Assembly (NCBI GenBank): GCA_028282885.1
Contig: JANQGX010000086.1
Span: 1 to 64,000 of the forward strand
Length of the DNA: 64,000 nucleotides
Reading direction: 5' to 3'
Source: SAR324 cluster bacterium
GTDB taxonomy: Bacteria > SAR324 > XYD2-FULL-50-16
Shown here: piece after piece, positions 6,654 to 16,658 of the stretch
Layout of the letters: every line of letters begins with the position of its first letter
How positions within the stretch are numbered: the stretch's first letter is position 1
Made by a program: the position numbers and the translations under genes
The notes under the pieces: generated by a model
Told to the model about the DNA's origin: nothing
The model's input: the letters and a program-made list of their open reading frames with translations, nothing else
The model's database searches: none

Positions 6654-7424
6654 TCATTCACGATTCAACAACTCCTCAATAAATTGATCTCGAATTTTGT
6701 TAATCGTTCCATCCATTTGCATGTCTTGCAATGATGCTGAAACTTTTGGAATCAGGACTTTGTGTTTGCTATGTAAATAATGATAAAGGTAGGTCCTTAA
6801 GAGGGGAGGTTCCAGAACCTTAATTTTTTGATATTGAGTTCTTTTCAACTCCAGCATACCGGTTAGTCGTGTTGCTATCACCACATCAACTCTCTCCCTA
6901 TTCAACAATAAAAAAGCACGATCCAGGGAGTCCACGATAATTCTATTCATCCCTTCGGTGCGACGGACCGCAAACTTCACACCTCTTCGAACTGCGATGC
7001 TGTATGGTTTGAGACTGTCAAATCCTTCAACTTGAAAACTCAAATTCCTGGTAAATACTACCCCTTCTACTTTGGCCAGATAGACTGGTATCATATTTAG
7101 ATTTGGATACTTCTTCTCAACCCCTTGGACACGCATGAGCTCACCATCAACAATACCTTCGTTTGCAGAGATTATTGCCCTTAAAGCAGGATACTCGGTA
7201 ATCTTTATCTCTATTCCGATTGAGCCATATGCCTGTTTAAGGATTTTTTCCGCTACCGGTCTCATCCTGCTGTTCTCTGCAGTTGAGAAAACAAGTCTGT
7301 TCCTTGCATCAGCCGAAAAAGGGACAGCCAAAAGGATGATAACAATATGCAATAGGTTTAATTTGAGCCTGAGGTCGATTTGGAGGTGTTTCTTGATGAG
7401 GTTTGGCATCATACTTTTTATCAA
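6654..7424 (-). CDS. orphan periplasmic solute-binding protein (SBP family 3-like)
   Basis: A 256-residue protein with an N-terminal export signal (basic start, hydrophobic N-L-L-H-I-V-I-I-L-L-A-V-P, then S-A-D-A). The mature part resembles amino-acid-type solute-binding proteins: K-I-L-K-Q-A-Y-G-S-I-G-I-E-I, a Y-P-A-L-R-A motif, V-R-R-G-V-K-F and a late D-x-V-I-A-T-R-L-T-G segment. No permease or ATPase is adjacent. In many proteobacteria such solitary proteins are poorly characterised or serve as ligand sensors. Exact start uncertain: three Met codons lie within the first six residues. Confidence 0.7.
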   Translation of the reverse strand: MIKSMMPNLIKKHLQIDLRLKLNLLHIVIILLAVPFSADARNRLVFSTAENSRMRPVAEKILKQAYGSIGIEIKITEYPALRAIISANEGIVDGELMRVQGVEKKYPNLNMIPVYLAKVEGVVFTRNLSFQVEGFDSLKPYSIAVRRGVKFAVRRTEGMNRIIVDSLDRAFLLLNRERVDVVIATRLTGMLELKRTQYQKIKVLEPPLLRTYLYHYLHSKHKVLIPKVSASLQDMQMDGTINKIRDQFIEELLNRE

Positions 7425-7713
7425 TCAATTTGGGTTTCATTGACAATAGCAGTGTTTTTCCATTTTTGCGAAATGGATTTTTCGAAACCGAAACCATCCC
7501 AAGTACCATATATACACACGTTCAACCTGCTCTCATCAATCGATTAATACTGTGCAAATCCCTTAAGCACAATGATAACGGCAACTCAATCAATACTCCA
7601 GGAATATCATTCAGCTTTCCAATTGGGTTTGGTCAAGACAATTGGCGAAGCAATTATTCATCCGCCAAAATCTGCCTTTCATCATCAACTCTGAAGCGCT
7701 CATCAAAAATTAA
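7425..7713. other. intergenic, no gene recognised
   Basis: Nothing supportable was seen. In the frame of the following kinase fragment a stop (TAA at 7711) closes the sequence, so any upstream kinase part has been deleted or scrambled. Confidence 0.5.
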
Positions 7714-8235
7714 TGGCCGATTATCGTCCAGGGAGAGGGTCAGATCGGTGAGAGAGGAAAAGGGACCGGTTTGGGACTCACTTTGATGCAAAAACTGGTG
7801 GAATTGCCCGGGGGAAATCTTACAGTTGAATCAAAACCGGGTGAAGGTTCCATTTTTAGTTTTTCTTTGCAGATACATACGGATGCATCAAAACCGATTT
7901 CTCCCCGGATTCTACACCGGGTCGATGCCATTTCTCCGGACATCGGTCTTTATTTGACGCCTCAACCATTCGATGAAATTAAACTCTCCGCCGGTAGTGT
8001 ATCGTTCCCGCATTTGTTAATTGTTGACGATGATAGCGCCATTTTCAATGTACTCAGCAATTATTTTTCAAATCAATCTTACAAAATCTCTGGGGCGGCC
8101 GGTGCGTGGATCAGGGACATCAAAATACATCCATGGATTGGATATGATATAACGAGACTTTCGCACGAATCAGGAACCGTACCACCCCCGATTTCAGAGC
8201 CCCTTTTCGTTCAATCCAGTAAGAAAAAGCTTTGA
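7714..8235 (+). pseudogene. remnant of a hybrid sensor histidine kinase
   Basis: The frame begins inside the ATP-binding domain (Q-G-E-G-Q-I-G-E-R-G-K, then the G2 box G-T-G-L-G-L-T-L-M-Q-K-L-V-E-L) and continues through the end of the HATPase domain (V-E-S-K-P-G-E-G-S-I-F-S-F-S-L). A linker follows, then a receiver start (L-L-I-V-D-D-D-S-A-I) that breaks off after about 35 residues, before the phospho-accepting Asp. There is no sensor or HisKA part. The order and linker style resemble the intact kinase at 52.2-55.7 kb, so this is probably the relic of a paralogue. An independent functional fragment is unlikely. Confidence 0.75.
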
Positions 8236-8369
8236 CATCATTCGACCAAATATCAAAAATAGTTCAAAGGGTTGGCAAATAAACCCGGAACTGTCGTGAA
8301 ATTGCAGAACCATAATCGATCACGTTTAAAGAACAATGTATTGATCGCACCCTGCATATCGATTGAGAC

Positions 8370-9320
8370 ATGTCCATGAAGAAATCCAAAGAAGAAGAAA
8401 TCCAGGAACTCATAAGAAAAAGGGTTTTAGAAGAGTATAAGAAAAGAGAGGAAGCCAAGGAGATTGAGCTTCAAAACGAAGCGAACATCGAAGCGCTGCA
8501 TGATGTTACCGGCCTGCCCAAGGAAGAAATCCAAAGAATTGCCGACCAAGTTCGAAAGGAAATGCAGCCGGAAAAGTCCCCACCGATTGTTCCTGATAAA
8601 CCAACAATGAGACGACCTCGCCGACGTAAAAAACGTCGTCTGATGTTCATTGGTCTGGTAGTGTTTGCCGTTTATATGTTCAACAGGGCCCCTTTTTTTG
8701 ATGAACAAAGTAACAAAGCACTTCCGCAACTTCCCATCACGCAACCCGCTCAGCAACTCGCCTTACCCCCTGCTGACGTCCCATCTGTCGGATTGACAAA
8801 AGGGTTTTGCAGCGCGCCCCAGCCCCACAAAGACTATAGACATTGTGATATGGAGCGAAAAGTGTTTAAAAATGCGGATTTAACCGGTTCAAACTTCGAA
8901 GGTATTGATCTGAACAGGGCCATTTTCACCAATTGCAATCTGACAGGAGTCAGCTTTAAAGGAGCAAGCCTGGAAAGAGCCGCATTCAAGAACAGTTTAT
9001 TGGTTGGGAATGATTTTTCAGGAGCGAACCTGGATCGAGCGAGGTTTGTTAACACCCATCTTACACGTGTCAATTTCTCCCAAACAAAACTTGAAAGAGC
9101 TAACTTTCAAAACATTACTTTAAACGATGTGCAGATGAGGGGAACTCACCTGGAAAGAGCAAATTTCAGGGCAGCGAGCTTAAACCGGGTGGATTTTTCA
9201 AATGCGGAGCTGGAGCGCTCTGATTTCAATCATGCCAGTTTAAACCACGTGGTTTTTACCGGTGCCAACCTGAAGGATGTGGATCTCAGCAAAACTCAAC
9301 TGAACCAGGTAACCCGATAA
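8370..9320 (+). CDS. membrane-anchored pentapeptide-repeat protein
   Basis: 316 residues in three parts. A highly charged, helical N-terminus (about 1-75) looks like a coiled coil. A basic patch (R-R-P-R-R-R-K-K-R-R) is followed by one transmembrane segment (about 91-105). After a Pro-rich linker come pentapeptide repeats from about residue 155 to the end (A-D-L-T-G, S-N-F-E-G, A-N-L-D-R, A-R-F-V-N and so on). The repeats alternate in a 20-residue superperiod, with L-E-R-A-x-F or L-N-R-V-x-F recurring, as expected for a four-sided right-handed beta helix. By the positive-inside rule the coiled coil is cytoplasmic and the beta helix periplasmic. Function unknown; DNA-gyrase-protecting Qnr/MfpA proteins lack the membrane anchor, so that role is unlikely. 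Confidence 0.85.
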   Translation: MSMKKSKEEEIQELIRKRVLEEYKKREEAKEIELQNEANIEALHDVTGLPKEEIQRIADQVRKEMQPEKSPPIVPDKPTMRRPRRRKKRRLMFIGLVVFAVYMFNRAPFFDEQSNKALPQLPITQPAQQLALPPADVPSVGLTKGFCSAPQPHKDYRHCDMERKVFKNADLTGSNFEGIDLNRAIFTNCNLTGVSFKGASLERAAFKNSLLVGNDFSGANLDRARFVNTHLTRVNFSQTKLERANFQNITLNDVQMRGTHLERANFRAASLNRVDFSNAELERSDFNHASLNHVVFTGANLKDVDLSKTQLNQVTR

Positions 9321-9566
9321 CAGGATCTTGAGTCGCAGGTGCAGAAAGCACTTCATCAAAACCGCAGTTTACACTTTTATATCGCTTCTGAGTTAACCAC
9401 GCTGTTGTGCTCCGGGATTTAATGAGAATTCAGTCTGTGGTGTTTTATCAATCGTTTCGATAATCCGAAAAGTCACAGTAGCCCGGGTCGGATAGCTCAT
9501 CAAAATAGAGTCGATGTATCTCAAACTTTTACTTATCCTTGCGCAGATATGGATCCGAACACTCGG

Positions 9567-11336
9567 TCATAGTGGCTGAATGCTTTTGTAGTAAGCTGTT
9601 TTGCCATCAAGAGAGTTCCAGAAAGCATCTGCTTCGGATTGAAATCGTTCTTGAGATATTTGAGGATCCAAAACGGCTTCCATATGAGCTTGATCGATTC
9701 TCCCTTCTTCAATAACCTGTTTTCCCGCTTTGAAACAGATCGTTTCAACTTGTTGCCGTCGCTCCGAATAGACGGGTTGTGAAAGTAATTCTGCAGCCGG
9801 GAGATAAAACTCTGCCATCAATGAACCTTTTTCGGAGTGATTGCTCATGTTACGAAAGATGTTGGCAACTCCATCAAAATTACCCTGAACCTCAGGAAAA
9901 CCCCCTGCCGAGAAAATCACAAAACCATGTTCCTTGTCATCAGTGTAACGGGCGGGGTGATGGGTCAATCCATTCTTTTTCACCATGTAAGGTTTCAAAT
10001 TGGGAATTTGTCGATCAAGGAAACATTTCAGCCTGGATGTGACTGAAAATACGAATAGGGGAGAAACATACACGATTAAGTCAACCTGTCTTGTTTTTTC
10101 CAGCAGTGCCGGCATGTCATCTTTGTATCGACAGCTCCCCGGTGTTTTGGTCCAGCAATTATAACATCCACAACAAGCTTTGATTTTCAGATTGCGAAGG
10201 TTGACGGTTTCAACTTCAGCACCGGCAGATTCAGCTCCCTCACAGAATTTTCGGGCCATCAGTGTACTCTTGCTGAACTTTTCCGAACGGCCACCTCCAT
10301 CGATTATAAGAATTTTCTTGATGTAATTTGGTTGGAACCTACCATATTGAAAAGGCTGATTTTCCATTCCGGGCAGCCTGTTGTCTATTGTCTCCGCATC
10401 AGATTTCGGTTGAGAAGAGAACAAATCATTGAACTTTAATAATAAGGAGGCATCGCCCTCTACAGAATAAAGCCCGTTCAACAAGGCTTCTGCGCCATCC
10501 CGCTCACCATTTGAAATCTCCAGCCAGATCTCGCTGGGGGACTTGATCACCATCGTTGGTTGCTGATGTTTTCCTTCCGAATAGCTGCAACGTTGCTCTT
10601 TAATTGTAAAATATCCTTGGATGTTTTCATCACCGGTCAATTCAAATTGTATAACGGCATCGATCCCAACTGCCTCATTTTTATTTAAGCCAAACGGCAT
10701 GGCATCAAACATCTCCCGTACGGACTCAAATCGGATGGATTCGGATTTGAAATACTGCTGCAGGTGATTCGGGAGCTTTTTTGTCACGGGATAACCAATT
10801 CCCAAAATAACCGCCAGAGGAATCAGATTTTGTAAAAGTTGCTGCCAAAGGATTGAATCCGAATAGTGAATAAGGGACAGCATAAAGCAAAATGCAAAAA
10901 ACCCTGCCCAAAGGTAATTCAGAATCAGGTTTATCACCACAAATTGCCTGGTCGACCAAACAGCGGGGGGATAATCCTTTTTTGAGTACTCATAGGTGAA
11001 AGGGTCCAGCTTCAGTATTGGTGGCAGCAACGCTACCATAAAAAGTCCCAGGTACAGGGCAGCAATAACGTTTTCCAGAAACAAGCGCCCTAAATTCGGG
11101 AGAAAGAGCACGGAAATTGTTCCCAGCAATAGCATGCAACTGAGGCCAACCATGAAATAGGTTACGGTTTTATAAAGAACTGATGCGATTAGATTAATTG
11201 CCACTACCACACAGATAACAATCAATACCGGCTGCAAAGCATTCAAATTATATCGTGCTGTTTGAGCCAGAATGTTCAAAACAATCAGCCCGGCAAATGG
11301 TAGGCTTTTTAACATCTGATTTCTAAAACGGTTCAT
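9567..11336 (-). CDS. three-part fusion: membrane domain, SCP2 domain, flavodoxin-like NAD(P)H-FMN oxidoreductase
   Basis: 589 residues. Residues 1-200 contain six or seven hydrophobic segments. Residues about 215-315 resemble an SCP2 sterol-carrier domain (F-x-L-T-G-D-E-N-I-Q-G-Y-F-T-I, I-K-S-P-S-E-I-W-L-E-I, L-Y-S-V-E-G-D-A-S-L-L-L-K). Residues about 340-589 are an NADPH-dependent FMN reductase-like flavodoxin fold, with I-L-I-I-D-G-G-G-R-S for FMN phosphate, a C-C-G-C-Y-N-C-W cluster typical of iron-sulfur-flavoprotein relatives, and Y-V-S-P-L-F-V-F. I infer a membrane enzyme that reduces a hydrophobic substrate held by the SCP2 part. A DUF2141 gene starts 28 bases further along and a LytTR gene follows, all on the same strand and plausibly co-regulated. 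Confidence 0.72.
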   Translation of the reverse strand: MNRFRNQMLKSLPFAGLIVLNILAQTARYNLNALQPVLIVICVVVAINLIASVLYKTVTYFMVGLSCMLLLGTISVLFLPNLGRLFLENVIAALYLGLFMVALLPPILKLDPFTYEYSKKDYPPAVWSTRQFVVINLILNYLWAGFFAFCFMLSLIHYSDSILWQQLLQNLIPLAVILGIGYPVTKKLPNHLQQYFKSESIRFESVREMFDAMPFGLNKNEAVGIDAVIQFELTGDENIQGYFTIKEQRCSYSEGKHQQPTMVIKSPSEIWLEISNGERDGAEALLNGLYSVEGDASLLLKFNDLFSSQPKSDAETIDNRLPGMENQPFQYGRFQPNYIKKILIIDGGGRSEKFSKSTLMARKFCEGAESAGAEVETVNLRNLKIKACCGCYNCWTKTPGSCRYKDDMPALLEKTRQVDLIVYVSPLFVFSVTSRLKCFLDRQIPNLKPYMVKKNGLTHHPARYTDDKEHGFVIFSAGGFPEVQGNFDGVANIFRNMSNHSEKGSLMAEFYLPAAELLSQPVYSERRQQVETICFKAGKQVIEEGRIDQAHMEAVLDPQISQERFQSEADAFWNSLDGKTAYYKSIQPL

Positions 11337-11363
11337 GGTCTGCTCCCAATCAGGTTTAGTTCT

Positions 11364-11807
11364 TTATTCAACATGAACTACTGTTTTCGTTGTTTTGTTA
11401 CCGGAAAGTGTGATTTTGGCATCCTGAAAAGAGGGTGGTCCGATGATACCGTGCGCACTATTGGAAAAACCGTAAGCTTCCTTGGGTATTCCTAACATGT
11501 TTTTATCGAGCATCTCATTGTTATTTTCGTCATGAATAACGGCAACAGCATATTCTCCGTCGGGCAAACCGGTGAACATAACCACCATTTCTTTCGCATC
11601 AGCGCGGATGGTATGTCCCTGGAGCATGTTTTCGTCGGCGGGGAAGCTGCCTTCTCGGTTATATAAACCAATCGCCACCTTCCCTTTCTGATTCGGAACA
11701 CCGGTGATTGTAACCTGGATTGTATTTCTCACACCTTCGGCGAATGAGTTGAAAAAACCAAATATTCCAAAAACCGTTAAAAAAAACAGTATCATGATTG
11801 ATTTCAT
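11364..11807 (-). CDS. exported DUF2141-family protein
   Basis: 147 residues. The chosen ATG (11807) has GGAGG eight bases upstream and gives a clean signal peptide (M-K-S-I-M-I-L-F-F-L-T-V-F-G, ending near S-F-A-E-G). The mature part shows DUF2141 features: K-G-K-V-A-I-G-L-Y, G-L-P-D-G-E-Y-A-V-A-V-I-H-D-E-N-N-N, G-I-P-K-E-A-Y-G-F-S-N. The family is a small secreted beta-sandwich of unknown function common in Bacteroidota and Proteobacteria. The gene lies 28 bases before the flavodoxin fusion on the same strand, so the two are probably one transcript. Confidence 0.85.
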   Translation of the reverse strand: MKSIMILFFLTVFGIFGFFNSFAEGVRNTIQVTITGVPNQKGKVAIGLYNREGSFPADENMLQGHTIRADAKEMVVMFTGLPDGEYAVAVIHDENNNEMLDKNMLGIPKEAYGFSNSAHGIIGPPSFQDAKITLSGNKTTKTVVHVE

Positions 11808-12019
11808 GTAATCCTCCGCAATATGATTTCGAACTGAGATAAACAGAAAAAACGATTTGCCGGAATCCAACTTATAAATCTGTGTAGGATTATTAAAAAT
11901 CACAGATTTATTGTAAATGGCTGTGGGATTAGCTGCCTATTTTTAGTGATGAGTGGGATTATTTGGGATCAATGGGACGATTGAGGGATGAATTGGCAGA
12001 ATTGTTATTGTTATTTACT

Positions 12020-12901
12020 TCACTGTACTTTGATCTTTTCGATCATAGCTTTAGGAAAGCTCCTTGAGACAGGTATGGCAAGCTCGGGGTTGCTGATATG
12101 CAATTTGAAAGCTCGGGCATTTCCACTGATTTTTTGGATATGACTGAGATTGACAATATAGGAACGGTGGCAGCGAACGATGGTGTCGAACTCCTCCAAT
12201 TGTTTTTCCACTTTCTTTAACGGGACTCGCATCAGCCGTTCTTCAACTTTACCATTCTCACAATAGTAAACCTTGGAGTAGTTGCCTTCCGAGTTGATAC
12301 AAACTAACTGCTTCGGACTTAGTCGTAAGGATTCTTTCAGACTCTCTGCAACAAGCGTAATTGAGTCACCCGATTCGGAGAAATATTGCTGTTTTTTAAG
12401 CCGATCAGATACATCATGCGCTATTTCGTTATGCCTGATCCACAACTCCCGTTCAATCAAAAGTGTAAGAAAGACGACAGGAATCAAACCAACTCCTGCT
12501 GTTATTGCAAGAAATGACGGCAAATCGTGATACTTGGCAATCTGTTCTCCTACTTTATAGTTATAAAGCCAGTTAAACAGGGCAATCAGGATAATGTTCC
12601 ACAAACTGAAAAGGATATGTTTGCTAACAACCCAGCGATCCAGATCGAAAAGAGAAGGCAGAAAGATACGCAACAACACAAAATTAAACATCATCACGGC
12701 AAAAGTAATCCCTCCAAAACCTAAAAGGTAGGTATGCTTGTGGCTGGTAATACCGTTGATACCAAAGGGTTGAAAAAAAGCCAAAAACAGGTAGATGAAA
12801 AGCCCAAAAAGCGATGCGGTCACCAACTTCGATTTCGGTGTCTCCGCAAATGGAAATGGCTTGTTTAACCAGGACCGAATAGCATGAATATGCTGAACCA
12901 T
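12020..12901 (-). CDS. membrane-bound LytTR-family transcriptional regulator
   Basis: 293 residues. Four transmembrane segments lie between about 28 and 165, including the F-F-Q-P-F-G-I motif common in membrane LytTR proteins. The C-terminal LytTR DNA-binding domain (about 190-290) has V-C-I-N-S-E-G-N-Y-S-K-V-Y-Y, L-M-R-V-P-L-K-K-V-E-K-Q-L and R-C-H-R-S-Y-I-V-N-L-S-H-I. There is no receiver domain, so the signal is probably sensed in the membrane. It lies upstream of the DUF2141/flavodoxin-fusion genes on the same strand, making them the obvious targets. A stretch of about 120 bases with repeated G-rich TGGGATTA-like words at 11930-12000 may carry binding sites. Confidence 0.88.
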   Translation of the reverse strand: MVQHIHAIRSWLNKPFPFAETPKSKLVTASLFGLFIYLFLAFFQPFGINGITSHKHTYLLGFGGITFAVMMFNFVLLRIFLPSLFDLDRWVVSKHILFSLWNIILIALFNWLYNYKVGEQIAKYHDLPSFLAITAGVGLIPVVFLTLLIERELWIRHNEIAHDVSDRLKKQQYFSESGDSITLVAESLKESLRLSPKQLVCINSEGNYSKVYYCENGKVEERLMRVPLKKVEKQLEEFDTIVRCHRSYIVNLSHIQKISGNARAFKLHISNPELAIPVSRSFPKAMIEKIKVQ

Positions 12902-13411
12902 ATGAGTCGCTTGAGATTACTGCAATGTTAACAGGAAAAATCTGTCGGAATTGTACTGCACCACGATTGAAACTCTAACGTAAGGCAGGAACTCTAGCAA
13001 TGCTCATCTTCGCCGATTCGATCTTACAGATACAGTTGTAATCAGGACAGAACCTCAATTTTTGTCCGGAATCGTCGATAAACCTTTGAACTTTTATGAC
13101 TCCAGTTGGTTTTATTTGCCTCTAATCTTAACAGGGTTAACAGGCAGGAATCTGACATGCGTTACTCCTTCGAGAGCGTTCAAGATCCGCGAAATAACCA
13201 AGCTGTTCAATTCTTTACTTGACATCATCACAGCTTGGGGTTATTCGAAACGGCAGTGATTCAATGGCAGGCATTTCAGTGATGCTTTCAATCAGCAACT
13301 TCAATCCTGCTGCAAACCTGCTAGCCAAAATGCTTTCCTTCAACACAGGCAGGCATTTTCTCGTACCGTACACGGTGATTTCAATGGAATTGAAACCTTA
13401 ACGATAGCAAA
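12902..13411. other. intergenic, no gene recognised
   Basis: About 500 bases between divergent genes. Short open frames here have no RBS or recognisable content. It presumably holds the promoters of the LytTR gene (leftward) and the crotonase gene (rightward). Confidence 0.5.
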
Positions 13412-14212
13412 ATGATGGAATATCAACATCTTCTTATAGAACAAAAGGGACACGTTGCAATTGTCAAGTTTAATCGTCCTGACTCATCGAACAGCCTGTC
13501 CTGGGATCTGATGACTGAAATCGAGCACCTTGCCACATGTCTTCCTCAAGAAGAAGATATACGGGTTGTTATTTTTACGGGAAACGGAAAAAACTTCTCA
13601 ACCGGCGCCGATTTACAGGATTTTGGGAGTGTTCTGATAGATAAGAAAATCAGCCGGTTGAACAAGTTGCAGCAACTAAAACTGGGTCCCAAAATGATCC
13701 GCAGCATTTATGAGATGGACCAGATTACCATCGCCGCAATTAACGGTCTTGCTTTAGGGGGCGCAGCCTGCATCGCTACGGCATGTGATTTTCGCATCGG
13801 CGCGGAAAGCTGTCGCGTCGGTTATCCGGAGGTAGCACTGGGAATGAATTTGCACTGGGTTGCCCTGCCTTTGCTCGTACATCTGGTGGGACCTGCCCGT
13901 GCCAAAGAGATGGTGATTCTGGCAAAAAACGTCGATGCTGAACCCCTACTCCGTTGGAAATTCCTGGATTATATTGTCCCCGATGATCAGCTACTGATCG
14001 AAGCGGAGAAAACAGCGGAGTCATATGCTGCAATGCCACCATTGGCTGCACAGATGGTCAAACAGAGCGTTAATGCTATTACTTCAGCGTTGAACCAGTC
14101 GATTATGCACATGGACACAGACCAGTTTTTACTAACAGTATCCAGTGAAGATCACCAAGAGGCAATTAATGCCTTTTTTCAGAAAAGAACCGGAAAGTTC
14201 ACAGGGAATTAA
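13412..14212 (+). CDS. crotonase-superfamily protein (enoyl-CoA hydratase/isomerase-like)
   Basis: 266 residues with the crotonase core: oxyanion-hole segments S-T-G-A-D-L (63-68) and N-G-L-A-L-G-G-A-A (111-119), and Y-P-E-V-A-L-G (138-144). E140 corresponds to the second catalytic glutamate of enoyl-CoA hydratase. The first glutamate of the usual G-G-G-C-E-L-A is replaced by C120 in G-G-A-A-C-I-A, and the G-G-T-Q-R-L segment is absent. It is therefore more likely an isomerase or another crotonase activity than a classical hydratase. It stands alone. The start has two adjacent ATGs and a weak RBS. Confidence 0.85.
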   Translation: MMEYQHLLIEQKGHVAIVKFNRPDSSNSLSWDLMTEIEHLATCLPQEEDIRVVIFTGNGKNFSTGADLQDFGSVLIDKKISRLNKLQQLKLGPKMIRSIYEMDQITIAAINGLALGGAACIATACDFRIGAESCRVGYPEVALGMNLHWVALPLLVHLVGPARAKEMVILAKNVDAEPLLRWKFLDYIVPDDQLLIEAEKTAESYAAMPPLAAQMVKQSVNAITSALNQSIMHMDTDQFLLTVSSEDHQEAINAFFQKRTGKFTGN

Positions 14213-14569
14213 TTTCAAAAGTGAGCGTTAACCCATTGTCGTGTCACCTGTGGATCAGTGGAACTGTGGGGATATGTGCCCGTTACGTCCCCACATTTCC
14301 ACGGGATCGAAGCAAAGGTTGAGCGTTGACAGGACACTAGACCATGCAGTACTGGCAGTGCCGAATACTCTGTGATAGATTTCGAAAGCGACTCAATTGT
14401 TATTCCTTTAACAAAGCTGTGGGCACAACTCACCCGATGTCTTAGCAATGAGTCGCTCAGCCGTTAAAGACTCAGAATATGAATCCTGTCCAAAGGGCAA
14501 AGGTTTCTATTACGAACCAAATCTAAATTACAGACACAGTCCGGATTTTATACAGGATTCGAATTGAAC
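14213..14569. other. intergenic, no gene recognised
   Basis: About 350 bases with no supportable gene. I suspected a decayed mobile-element fragment because of its composition near 14230-14340, but no inverted ends or transposase motif could be found. Confidence 0.45.
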
Positions 14570-15550
<981 letters not shown>

Positions 15551-15683
15551 TTTGAGCACCTGCAAAATGTATAAGTTCATTAGACTGATTTCTTTTACAT
15601 CCTGATTGATCCCAATAGTCCATTTTTCCTTCAATTGAAAGAAAACGTGCAATCATTGAAACTAAACTTGATAATAGCCTTCT

Positions 15684-16655
15684 TTATAGACAACAGGCAG
15701 CGAAGTGTCCTTTTTCAACTTCCCGCATGCCCGGAACAGATTGCTGGCATTCATTTTTTGCCTGATCGCATCTGGGTGCAAATGGGCATCCAAGGGGCAG
15801 GTTACCAAGATCGGGGACATAACCTTCTATCGCTTCCAGGTGATCCTTCACCTTTCCAATCCTGGGTGCTGATACCATTAATCCGAGTGTATAAGGATGC
15901 CGGGGATTTTTAAAAATATGTCTGGTGGTTCCATATTCAACGATATGACCCGCATACATGACCGCCACATATTGACACATCTGGGCAACGACTCCCACAT
16001 CATGTGTTATCAAAAGAATGGAAGTATCCAGCTCATCTTTCAAATCATTTAAAAGCTTCAGGATCTGTGCCTGAACCGTAACATCCAGGGCGGTGGTCGG
16101 TTCATCCGCTATTAGTAATGCCGGTTTACAAACCAGCGCCATCGCAATCATAATTCTTTGGCACATTCCCCCGCTTAGTTCATGGGGAAATTTTTGTAGA
16201 GTGTCGACTGGATCCGGCAGCCCGACGAGATTCAACATTTCCGTTGCCATTTCCAAAACTTCACCCCGGGACTGTTTCTGATGAGTCCTGATCACCGTTT
16301 TTATCTGGTCGCCGACTGAAAACACAGGATTCAGTGAGGACATAGGATCCTGAAATATCATGGATATGGACCTCCCACGAATGCCTCGCATCTGTTTTTC
16401 CGATTTTTCCAGAAGGTCTTCTCCATCAAAAAAGATTTCACCTGAGACGATTTTTGCAGGCGGGCTGGGCAGCAATTGCAAAACAGAAGAGGCAGTCACC
16501 GATTTCCCGCAGCCGGACTCGCCTACCAATCCGAGCGTTTTACCTCTTTTCACATCCAGGTTAATCCCCTGTACTGCTTTAACCACTGACTTGTATGTAT
16601 GAAAATGGATATGAAGATTCCTGATCTGGAGCAGTTCGCCTGAATTTGTTTCCAT
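15684..16655 (-). CDS. oligo/dipeptide ABC transporter ATPase, OppD/DppD type
   Basis: 323 residues with Walker A (G-E-S-G-C-G-K-S-V-T), Q-loop (I-F-Q-D-P-M-S-S-L-N-P), signature L-S-G-G-M-C-Q-R, Walker B (L-L-I-A-D-E-P-T-T) and I-T-H-D. The signature carries Cys where most family members have Arg; this should not abolish ATP binding. The C-terminal motif is C-P-F-A-P-R-C...C-Q-Q-S-V-P-G. It forms the heterodimeric motor with the downstream OppF-type ATPase. The start lies three bases after the permease stop, so translation is probably coupled. Confidence 0.93.
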   Translation of the reverse strand: METNSGELLQIRNLHIHFHTYKSVVKAVQGINLDVKRGKTLGLVGESGCGKSVTASSVLQLLPSPPAKIVSGEIFFDGEDLLEKSEKQMRGIRGRSISMIFQDPMSSLNPVFSVGDQIKTVIRTHQKQSRGEVLEMATEMLNLVGLPDPVDTLQKFPHELSGGMCQRIMIAMALVCKPALLIADEPTTALDVTVQAQILKLLNDLKDELDTSILLITHDVGVVAQMCQYVAVMYAGHIVEYGTTRHIFKNPRHPYTLGLMVSAPRIGKVKDHLEAIEGYVPDLGNLPLGCPFAPRCDQAKNECQQSVPGMREVEKGHFAACCL

Positions 16656-16658
16656 GTT

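Noticed and set aside
8370..9320. Qnr/MfpA-like gyrase protection protein
   Set aside because: It has a membrane anchor and a long coiled coil, and the repeats would face the periplasm.
14213..14569. Insertion-sequence remnant
   Set aside because: No terminal inverted repeats, target duplication or transposase motif could be found.
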